A stretch of DNA of 5,458 nt, taken from the NCBI GenBank assembly GCA_051653405.1, contig JBOFWC010000235.1, positions 1-5,458 on the forward strand. Direction: 5' to 3'. Positions 1 through 4,489 of this stretch are shown here, piece after piece; position 1 is the first letter of the stretch; every line of letters begins with the position of its first letter. The notes under the pieces were generated by a model. That model made no database searches and was not told the origin of the DNA. It saw only the letters and a program-made list of their open reading frames with translations. A program made the translations under genes and the position numbers. Source of the DNA: Proteocatella sp051653405 (lineage in GTDB: Bacteria > Bacillota > Clostridia > Peptostreptococcales > Filifactoraceae).

Positions 1-77
1 TGCTGACTACTAGTGCCAGTAAAAAGATGAATGATATATTAGAAGCAATGGATAAACTTATTGATAAAACAAAGTAG
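1..77 (+). CDS. 3' end of an upstream protein of unknown function (partial)
   Basis: A reading frame is open from position 3 to the TAG at 75-77 and encodes the last 24 residues of a protein whose start lies before the window. The visible tail (LTTSASKKMNDILEAMDKLI and a short lysine-rich end) looks helical and amphipathic. It is too short to assign to a family. Its stop lies 9 bases before the ATG of the HNH nuclease gene, and the AGGGG ribosome binding site of that gene begins within the stop codon. The two genes are therefore almost certainly co-transcribed. In many defence cassettes an HNH nuclease is paired with an upstream ATPase or sensor, so this may be such a partner, but nothing visible proves it. 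Confidence 0.55.
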   Translation, partial: LTTSASKKMNDILEAMDKLIDKTK

Positions 78-86
78 GGGTAATGT

Positions 87-668
87 ATGAGAATTCATGG
101 TAATGTTAATATTACAAGGCGCACCGATGTTAATCAAGAAAATGATTACCATAAATATGAAGGTGCTTTGAGTGAAGACTTTGGGCATATTTGCGGATAT
201 TGTGGGAAGCGTGAGATGGTGACTCGTAAAGGCTTTGAGATTGATCATTTTGTACCAGTACGCATAGCCAGTGAAAGGGAAACTGATTATTCGAATTTAG
301 TTTATAGTTGCTTTACATGCAATAGAAAGAAGTCGAGAAAGTGGCCGACAGAAGATAAAGACATAAATCACGACGGACAAGTTGGGTTTGTTGATCCAGC
401 TACTATTCAATATGATGAGCATCTTAGTCGAACGGAAGCAGGAGATATTATAGGTCTGACAGATGTCGGTACATATATGTGCGATAAAGGTTTTAAGTTT
501 TCTGTCAGACCTATAAAAGAGATTTGGACATGCACTAAAATTTTGGAAAAACAGACTGCCTTGGAAAAGAAATTGGAGTCAATGACTCCAGAAGAGAGTA
601 GAGAGTACATAGCCATTAACCAACAAATAAAAGAATTATATAGCATTCTATTTAAAAAAAAAGAATAG
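87..668 (+). CDS. HNH endonuclease (zinc-binding CxxC type), probable defence nuclease
   Basis: This is a 193-residue HNH nuclease. Residues 36-39 (CGYC) and 75-78 (CFTC) form two CxxC pairs expected to hold a structural zinc. Between them lie the EIDHFVPV strand with the catalytic-type Asp53-His54, and Asn70. Asn79 and basic residues (NRKK) follow the second pair, completing the beta-beta-alpha metal core. The family cuts nucleic acid using a metal ion bound by the His/Asn residues. Residues 98-140 form a conserved-looking extension (GFVDP, then YDEHL). Residues 150-193 are charged, helical and possibly coiled-coil. The ATG is preceded by AGGGG with a 6-base gap. Spacing suggests an operon with the preceding gene. 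HNH proteins of this size occur in Septu-like and other defence systems, but the exact system cannot be fixed without the upstream gene. The 3' end may be frameshifted: an in-frame-looking tail continues past an A9 run. Confidence 0.82.
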   Translation: MRIHGNVNITRRTDVNQENDYHKYEGALSEDFGHICGYCGKREMVTRKGFEIDHFVPVRIASERETDYSNLVYSCFTCNRKKSRKWPTEDKDINHDGQVGFVDPATIQYDEHLSRTEAGDIIGLTDVGTYMCDKGFKFSVRPIKEIWTCTKILEKQTALEKKLESMTPEESREYIAINQQIKELYSILFKKKE

Positions 669-756
669 TGTTCATTCAAATGGTGTGCCGAATAAAGCTC
701 TCAATATGCTGAAATTTGGTAAGCGTCAAATCATAGACGAGTTAACCAGAAAATAA
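669..756 (+). other. Possible displaced C-terminal extension of the HNH gene (+1 frame)
   Basis: Downstream of the HNH stop, the +1 frame stays open to a TAA at 754-756. It encodes a plausible protein tail that includes NGVPNKALNMLKFGKRQ and ends in a short charged helix. This frame joins the HNH frame at the run of nine A at 654-662. Removing one A there would extend the nuclease by about 30 residues. It may be a recent homopolymer insertion, a site of transcriptional slippage that yields both forms, or chance. No good start codon with a ribosome binding site supports it as a separate gene. Confidence 0.35.
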
Positions 757-770
757 AAAAATGAGATAAT
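742..770 (+). promoter_or_regulatory. Predicted sigma-A promoter with extended -10, ahead of the small ORF
   Basis: TTAACC (742-747, four of six matches to TTGACA) is separated by 17 bases from GATAAT (765-770). A TG at 762-763 gives an extended -10 (TGaGATAAT). Transcription would begin near 777, about 30 bases ahead of the ATG at 806. The promoter overlaps the possible HNH tail frame. Confidence 0.5.
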
Positions 771-803
771 GCTCCTAGAAATTAATTTTGAAGGGAGCTT
801 TAT
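766..803 (+). promoter_or_regulatory. Hairpin able to mask the small ORF's ribosome binding site
   Basis: ATAATGCTCCT (766-776) can pair with AGGGAGCTTTAT (792-803) through about ten base pairs with one mismatch. The loop is AT-rich. The right arm contains the AAGGGAG ribosome binding site of the 54-residue ORF. The left arm overlaps the predicted -10 box, so it would be present only in read-through RNA from upstream and not in RNA started near 777. Alternatively it is a weak intrinsic terminator for the HNH operon, since the right arm is followed by TTTATTT. Confidence 0.45.
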
Positions 804-805
804 TT

Positions 806-970
806 ATGGCTAAAATTCAAGATATAAGTATTCAAAATCCGATTTATCACTGGATAAAGGTTGCTAATGGTAGCGTAGCTCTCACTGAAATAGTTACAAA
901 CAAATCGGTAAGAGTACTTATCGGGGCATATCCATTTCAGCATCACCAGTATCGAAATCATGAGCGATAA
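806..970 (+). CDS. Small protein of unknown function (54 residues)
   Basis: This small protein begins MAKIQDISIQNPIYHWIK and ends in a histidine- and arginine-rich tail (HHQYRNHER). It has no transmembrane segment, signal peptide or cysteine, and I recognise no family. The ATG at 806 is chosen because AAGGGAG at 791-797 sits 8 bases upstream. The upstream TTG at 788 in the same frame would translate through that binding site and has none of its own. A predicted promoter lies directly in front and a terminator-like hairpin directly behind, so it looks like a one-gene unit between two defence cassettes. It could be a small regulator or antitoxin-like protein, or the remnant of a longer gene. 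Codon content is ordinary for the window, which favours real coding, but this is unproven. Confidence 0.55.
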   Translation: MAKIQDISIQNPIYHWIKVANGSVALTEIVTNKSVRVLIGAYPFQHHQYRNHER

Positions 971-980
971 AATCAATTGA

Positions 981-1027
981 ATGCTAAAAAATTAGATAAA
1001 GCAAATGTAAATTTTTAGCATATTTTT
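981..1027 (+). terminator. Rho-independent-type terminator after the small ORF
   Basis: ATGCTAAAAA (981-990) and TTTTTAGCAT (1012-1021) form a perfect 10-bp inverted repeat, followed by the T-rich stretch ATTTTT (1022-1027). It starts 10 bases after the small ORF's stop. The stem is AT-rich, so it may be a weak terminator. It separates the small ORF from the caspase-TIR operon. Confidence 0.55.
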
Positions 1028-1037
1028 CCTGAACATA

Positions 1038-1066
1038 TTATAAAATCACCAATTAAATGCTATAAT
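1038..1066 (+). promoter_or_regulatory. Predicted promoter of the caspase-TIR operon
   Basis: TATAAT at 1061-1066 is a perfect -10 box preceded by TG at 1058-1059 (extended -10). The best -35 at a 17-base spacing is TTATAA (1038-1043), which is weak; extended -10 promoters tolerate this. Transcription would start near 1073, leaving a leader of about 60 bases before the ATG at 1134. Confidence 0.65.
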
Positions 1067-1133
1067 AAAAATATATAGAATTTTGGAAATAAAACTTCAA
1101 AATTATTCGGAAATGAGTGAGGAGGAAATGAAA

Positions 1134-2102
1134 ATGAGAAAGGCACTATGCGTTGGAATTGACAGCTACGAGAAAATCAACGATTTACATGGTTGTGTAA
1201 ATGATGCTAACAGTGTAAAAGCTGCCCTTGAGCGTAACGGAGATGGAACATTAAACTTTAATACTCGATTGATGTGTGCTACTAGCGAAACGTCATATAT
1301 TACTAGGGGAATTTTGAAAGATGCAATACAGGAACTTTTTAAGAGTGATTCTGAACTAGCAGTCTTATATTATGCTGGGCATGGTTCATTTGATTCTCTT
1401 GGAGGGTATTTGTGTACAAGCGAGGTCGAACGTGCTGATGATGGCTTATCTCTTAATGACATAATGAGTATTGTTTCGGAATCAAAGGCACAAAACAAGG
1501 TGGTGATTTTAGATAGTTGCCATAGTGGACTTGCAGCGAGTTCTAAAGAAATGCAAAATTTCTCAATATTACATAATGGAACCACTGTTTTAGCTGCTTG
1601 TGATGAGCAGCAGTATTCGTCAGAGAAAAATGGGCACGGAGTATTTACATCGTTGTTAATTGAAGCACTTTACGGTGGAGCAATGAATTTGCTTGGAGAG
1701 GTTTCTCCCGGCAGTATATATTCTTATATTGACCGTTCTCTTGGTGGATGGGAACAGCGACCAGTATTTAAAGCAAATATTAAAAACTTTGTTTCTCTCA
1801 GAAAAAATTCCCCTCCAATTTCAATAGTAGAGTTACGTTTAATTACAGAATTTTTTAAATCACCATATGAAGAGTTTGCTTTAGACCCAACATATGAGCC
1901 CGATAAACATGAATCAGATACTACCGAGATAAACAAGGAACACGAAGCTATCTTTGCAATTTTACAAAAATATGTTAAATTAAATCTGGTAGTTCCATCT
2001 GGTGCTGAACATATGTATTACGCTGCTATTCACCGCAAAGCATGCACATTAACTGTACAAGGACAACATTACTGGAATCTTGTAAAGAAAAATACAATAT
2101 AA
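1134..2102 (+). CDS. Caspase-like (peptidase C14) protease, effector of a TIR-caspase defence system
   Basis: This is a 322-residue caspase/metacaspase-fold cysteine protease. The N-terminus MRKALCVGID, with GCVNDA at 20-25, is typical of bacterial caspase-like proteins. The catalytic histidine is His83 in YYAGHGS and the nucleophile is Cys129 in LDSCHSG. Acidic and aromatic residues near 157-161 and around EQRP (207-210) could shape the substrate pocket. The protease domain spans about 1-222. An acidic linker (about 251-271) leads to a C-terminal domain (272-322) with EHMYYAA, LTVQGQHYW and a basic end, a candidate ligand-sensing region. The start at 1134 is chosen because GAGGAGG (1119-1125) lies 8 bases upstream; the TTG at 1083 has no binding site and sits only about 10 bases from the predicted transcription start. 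The TIR gene follows directly, matching type IV Thoeris, where a TIR-made cyclic nucleotide activates the protease. No signal peptide or membrane helix is seen, so it is cytosolic. Confidence 0.88.
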   Translation: MRKALCVGIDSYEKINDLHGCVNDANSVKAALERNGDGTLNFNTRLMCATSETSYITRGILKDAIQELFKSDSELAVLYYAGHGSFDSLGGYLCTSEVERADDGLSLNDIMSIVSESKAQNKVVILDSCHSGLAASSKEMQNFSILHNGTTVLAACDEQQYSSEKNGHGVFTSLLIEALYGGAMNLLGEVSPGSIYSYIDRSLGGWEQRPVFKANIKNFVSLRKNSPPISIVELRLITEFFKSPYEEFALDPTYEPDKHESDTTEINKEHEAIFAILQKYVKLNLVVPSGAEHMYYAAIHRKACTLTVQGQHYWNLVKKNTI

Positions 2103-2109
2103 AAATTAT

Positions 2110-2116
2110 AGGAGGT
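2110..2116 (+). promoter_or_regulatory. Strong ribosome binding site of the TIR gene
   Basis: AGGAGGT lies 8 bases before the ATG at 2125, inside the 22-base gap after the caspase stop. The near-perfect match suggests the TIR sensor is translated efficiently and independently of the upstream gene. Confidence 0.8.
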
Positions 2117-2124
2117 AAAAAATC

Positions 2125-2508
2125 ATGATAAATATTTTTATTCCTCATCGTTGGAATAATAGAGATTTTATTGAAATTAGCGCACTGCTAGACCGAACAA
2201 AATACCAAGTTAGAGACTACTCAGTGCCAGCAAGTTCTCCATTTGATAGAATTGATAGAAGGTATAATGTTGATCCTCAGATTCAAAAGCAAATTAGATA
2301 TGCAAGCGTTGTGGTTTGCTCAAACCGTCCAGCGAATAACAATGGAATTGCAATCGACGAGATAAAATATGCTGTTAGTCTAGGCAAGCCTGTTGTAGCA
2401 ATTAAAATTACTGATAGTACTAGTCAAGAAATAACTGGATTAGGTATCTCGGTGATTGCAAAACGAAAAGATTCACTAGAGTTTTGGATAGGTTCTAATT
2501 CAAAATAA
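2125..2508 (+). CDS. TIR-domain protein (ThsB-like), signal-producing partner of the caspase
   Basis: This 127-residue protein is a single TIR-like domain of the ThsB/MTH538 kind. Strand A with the following loop is INIFIPHRWNN (2-12). YSVPASSPFD (32-41) is the motif after the first helix. The segment IQKQIRYASVVVC (53-65) is a helix and strand. DEIKYAVSLGKPVVAI (78-93) is the helix carrying candidate catalytic Glu79, followed by the next strand. In ThsB proteins the equivalent glutamate supports cleavage of NAD+ to a cyclic ADP-ribose signal. The domain begins at residue 2 and nearly fills the protein, so there is no separate sensor domain. The gene lies 22 bases behind the caspase gene with its own AGGAGGT, so they form one operon. 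In type IV Thoeris the TIR product is reported to be N7-cADPR. That this protein makes the same molecule is inference. The tryptophan usual before the glutamate in many TIRs is absent here. Confidence 0.83.
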   Translation: MINIFIPHRWNNRDFIEISALLDRTKYQVRDYSVPASSPFDRIDRRYNVDPQIQKQIRYASVVVCSNRPANNNGIAIDEIKYAVSLGKPVVAIKITDSTSQEITGLGISVIAKRKDSLEFWIGSNSK

Positions 2509-2541
2509 ATAATTATTGCTAATAATAATGATTATATAAGT

Positions 2542-2567
2542 GGCTGTCGGAAAATAAGGCGATAGCC
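2542..2567. repeat. Short inverted repeat (GGCTGTCG / CGATAGCC)
   Basis: GGCTGTCG (2542-2549) pairs with CGATAGCC (2560-2567) over 8 bp with one G-T pair, leaving a 10-base loop. It sits just upstream of the strong terminator. Sequences beginning GGCTGTCG are reminiscent of the ends of some IS1182-type elements, so this may be a relic end. That resemblance is from memory only. Confidence 0.4.
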
Positions 2568-2575
2568 TCACAGCT

Positions 2576-2623
2576 AAGAAGGATATACTCTTAATATTTA
2601 GTTAGGAGAATATCCTTCTTTTT
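2576..2623 (+). terminator. Strong intrinsic terminator of the caspase-TIR operon
   Basis: The arm starting AAGAAGGATATACTC (2576-2590) pairs with GAGAATATCCTTCTT (2606-2620), and the stem continues inward through TTAA/TTAG. This gives about 19 bp with one mismatch and one G-U pair, and a 7-base loop. Four further T follow the stem without a break in the U-tract, making it a convincing rho-independent terminator. It lies 67 bases after the TIR stop. The flanking A residues might allow function from the other side too. Confidence 0.75.
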
Positions 2624-2657
2624 ATGCAATATAAAAAATACAAAAAAACGACAAAAC

Positions 2658-2660
2658 GAG
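2658..2660. repeat. Left copy of the IS target-site duplication (GAG)
   Basis: GAG immediately precedes the left terminal repeat of the IS and is repeated at 4129-4131 immediately after the right terminal repeat. A 3-bp duplication is usual for IS150-group elements. Confidence 0.75.
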
Positions 2661-2684
2661 TGTATCGACCCCAAAAAGTTATAC
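2661..2684 (+). repeat. Left terminal inverted repeat of the IS
   Basis: It begins TGTATCGACCCC and matches the reverse complement of the right end (4105-4128) at 20 of 24 positions. The mismatches are at repeat positions 4-6 and 22. Confidence 0.9.
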
Positions 2685-2717
2685 CCAAAATCTAATGATT
2701 GGAGGTCGGTATTTTTT

Positions 2718-3220
2718 ATGGCTAAATATAGTTATGAATTTAAGAAAAATGTGGGTCTTGCTTATATTAATGGTGAAGGGGGAATTAAATATATCGCTGA
2801 AAAATATGTAGTAAAACACAAATCAGAAGTTGGACAATGAGTAACAAATTATCAAACTTACAGAGATGATAGATTGATGCGTTCAAAGCAAAAACAAAGT
2901 GATTCTTTCGAATGTAAGATTTCTGTTGTAGAATTATATTTATCATCAGAGATGTCTATTCGAGAATTAGCTCTCCAAGAATGTATTCGAAATCCGGCCG
3001 TGATAACTACAGGGGTTAACCGTTTTAGAGCAGCTGGCCCTGATGCTCTAAAACATAGAAAAAAGTATGGAATAAATCAAGGGATTCATAAAAAAAGAAA
3101 ACTATTCAACCAAATGAAAAAGTTTCAGTTGATACTAGTATTGAATATGTAAAACAAATTGAGTATGAACTTCTCAAGCTTAAAATGGAGAATGCCTATT
3201 TAAAAGAAATGAGGAGAATT
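2718..3220 (+). pseudogene. IS150-group orfA (helix-turn-helix transposase subunit), broken
   Basis: The reading frame starts at ATG 2718 (MAKYSYEFKK), with GGAGGT at 2701-2706, and stops at a TGA (2838-2840) after 40 codons. A tryptophan (TGG) is expected there in the family. The same frame then continues with residues such as VVELYLSSEMSIRELAL and FRAAGPDALK, the second helix-turn-helix half of orfA, which binds the element's ends. Around the A7 run at 3090-3096 a 1-base deletion moves the rest to another frame, which reads NEKVSVDTSIEYVKQIEYEL and LKLKMENAYLKEMRR, the leucine-zipper-like end of orfA. The usual stretch between this and the start of orfB appears to be missing. No functional product is expected. 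Confidence 0.85.
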
Positions 3221-4069
3221 CAAACTAAAACATATTCTCGCAGTTGTAGGTTTCGCAAAAGCAACATACATGTATTGGAAGAAAAAATTTTATAGAGAAA
3301 ATCCAGATCAGGATATTGAAAATAAGATATTGGAAATACATGAAGCTAACAAAGATTACGGCTACCGCCGTATTTATGGAGAACTTTATAATCAGGGCTT
3401 TAAGGTTAACAAGAAGAAGGTACAGCGGATTATGCAGAAACTTAATTTTCAGGTGACGTCATTTACTAGAAAAAGCCGAAAATATAGTTCCTACAAAGGT
3501 AGAGTTGGAACTATTGCACCTAATAGAATTCATAGATGTTTTAATACTCATATTCCACATCAAAAAATTACTAATGATACTACAGAATTCAAATATTATG
3601 AGATTGATTCTAAAGACATGTAACTACATGTAAACGATATCTTGATCCATTTGTGGATATGTTTAATGGAGAAATATTAAGTTTTAGAATAGATAATCAT
3701 CCATCAACATCTAACGTAATGAATGCCTTGAATGAAATTATAAAAATAACATCTGATTGTTCATATCGCAGAACTTTTCATTCCGATCAGGGAGGGGCTT
3801 ATCAAATGAAAGCATACTCTTATCGTTTAAAGAAAGAAAAATTTTTCCAAAGTATGTCACGCAAAGGTAATTGTCACGATAATTCAGTAATGGAAAACTT
3901 ATTTGGTATTTTAAAACAAGAGATTTACTATTGTGTTGTATATTATAGTTATGATAAATTAAAATGTAAAATAGAAAAATTCATAAAGTATTACAATGAA
4001 AAAAGAATTAAAGAGAAACTAGGATGGATGAGCCCTGTACAATATAGGCTGAATCTCCAGGCTGCGTAA
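3213..4069 (+). pseudogene. IS150-group orfB (DDE transposase), frameshifted
   Basis: The first part is open from 3213 to a stop at 3621-3623 and reads ILAVVGFAKATYMYWKK, then DYGYRRIYGEL in the HTH_21 region, and NDTTEF with the first catalytic Asp of the DDE integrase core. A single missing base near 3616 moves the rest into another frame, which resumes as YLDPFVDMFNGEIL. It holds the second Asp (FHSDQGGAY) and the Glu (NSVMENLFGILKQE), and ends LGWMSPVQYRLNLQAA at the TAA 4067-4069. All three catalytic residues are present but lie in two frames, so no complete enzyme can be made by normal translation. In the family orfB is made as an OrfAB fusion by -1 frameshifting; the damaged junction would also prevent that here. 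Confidence 0.88.
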
Positions 4070-4072
4070 AAA

Positions 4073-4099
4073 TAGCAAGGCAGCCAAACTGCCTTGCTA
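4073..4099 (-). terminator. Inward-facing terminator at the right end of the IS
   Basis: TAGCAAGGCAG (4073-4083) and CTGCCTTGCTA (4089-4099) form a perfect 11-bp stem with a 5-base loop. On the minus strand the stem is followed by TTTTTAC, so it would stop transcription entering the IS from the right, a common IS protective feature. On the plus strand it is followed by A residues, so it would be a poor terminator there. Confidence 0.6.
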
Positions 4100-4104
4100 A
4101 AAAA

Positions 4105-4128
4105 GTCTAACTTTTTGGGGTCACCACA
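4105..4128 (-). repeat. Right terminal inverted repeat of the IS
   Basis: Read on the minus strand it begins TGTGGTGACCCC and matches the left repeat at 20 of 24 positions, including the shared 15-base core. It ends exactly at ACA before the GAG duplication. Confidence 0.9.
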
Positions 4129-4131
4129 GAG
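4129..4131. repeat. Right copy of the IS target-site duplication (GAG)
   Basis: It is identical to 2658-2660 on the other side of the element. Confidence 0.75.
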
Positions 4132-4477
4132 TTTTCGCTTTCTTCCGTTATATTGTAAATATAACTACTCGCTACCAAATTAATATTTATTATAACCAAT
4201 TTTTGGAAAAAAGGTGACAAGTTATTAATTTTAATTTTTACAAATGGATATTGTCTCAGTCCTCATTTATTTAGGTTTTATTTGGAAATATTTGCCGGGA
4301 AAGTGGAGTAAATAAGTAAAAGTAAAATCATTAAGAAAAATAAACTTCTTTTTGTCTTTGTTTTTTTAAAATTTAAGTCAATGGGTACTATTTGATGCTT
4401 ACAAAAATTATGATTAAGTAGGACATTAAAGACGACACAATATTTTTAAAAATAGGATTTACGAATGAAAATTTTTT
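4132..4477. other. AT-rich intergenic region without a convincing gene
   Basis: No reading frame here combines useful length with a ribosome binding site. A micro-frame at 4244-4315 (MDIVSVLIYLGFIWKYLPGK and a few more residues) has no binding site and is not called. A 19-base dyad lies at 4147-4165. GACAA (4216-4220) and TTGTC (4250-4254) form another weak inverted repeat. No clear -35/-10 pair was found for the recombinase gene. As the leader of the recombinase operon, the region probably carries its promoter and perhaps the end of that mobile unit. Confidence 0.5.
4147..4165. repeat. Perfect 8-bp dyad (GTTATATT-gta-AATATAAC)
   Basis: GTTATATT (4147-4154) is the exact reverse complement of AATATAAC (4158-4165), with a 3-base centre. 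The symmetry resembles an operator or a recombinase core site. In such AT-rich DNA it may be chance. Confidence 0.35.
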
Positions 4478-4483
4478 AGGAGG
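4478..4483 (+). promoter_or_regulatory. Ribosome binding site of the recombinase gene
   Basis: AGGAGG is placed 6 bases before the ATG at 4490. It fixes the recombinase start. Confidence 0.8.
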
Positions 4484-4489
4484 AAATAA

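Larger units (their letters stand above)
2661..4128 (+). mobile_element. IS3-family (IS150-group) insertion sequence, inactivated copy
   Basis: The element is 1468 bp, close to the usual IS150-group size. It starts with TGT and ends with ACA, with 24-bp imperfect terminal inverted repeats sharing the 15-base core GACCCCAAAAAGTTA. It is flanked by a GAG duplication. Inside are recognisable orfA (helix-turn-helix) and orfB (DDE integrase) remnants in the order and orientation of the family. Both are broken: a stop in orfA at 2838, frameshifts near 3092 and 3616, and a likely deletion at the orfA/orfB junction. The clean ends and intact duplication show it inserted as one unit and decayed in place. 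It could move only if a related transposase acted in trans. Confidence 0.92.

Noticed and set aside
39..248. Minus-strand open frame opposite the HNH gene
   Set aside because: It lies antisense to a gene with clear HNH motifs, has no ribosome binding site and gives an unremarkable translation.
407..679. Minus-strand open frame opposite the end of the HNH gene
   Set aside because: It is antisense to supported coding sequence with no recognisable domain, and is best read as a shadow frame.
788..805. TTG start at 788 for the small ORF
   Set aside because: It would place the AAGGGAG ribosome binding site inside the coding region, and nothing resembling a binding site precedes 788.
1083..1133. 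Longer caspase start at TTG 1083 adding 17 residues
   Set aside because: There is no ribosome binding site in front of 1083, and it lies about 10 bases from the predicted transcription start. GAGGAGG with an 8-base gap points to ATG 1134, and the family N-terminus begins at MRKALCVGI.
1370..1936. Two minus-strand open frames opposite the caspase gene
   Set aside because: Both are fully antisense to a protein with catalytic motifs and have no independent support.
2874..3152. Separate 92-residue protein gene inside the IS
   Set aside because: It is the middle part of orfA after the in-frame TGA at 2838, so it is a pseudogene segment with no start signal of its own.
2624..4195. Reading frame of about 40 codons restored if the IS is removed (starting MQYKKYKKTT)
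   Set aside because: The ATG has no ribosome binding site and lies directly behind a terminator. The sequence is AT-rich and the translation is low-complexity and basic, so chance is more likely than a disrupted gene.
4244..4315. Hydrophobic micro-ORF of 23 codons
   Set aside because: It has no ribosome binding site and no recognisable family, and frames this short are expected by chance.
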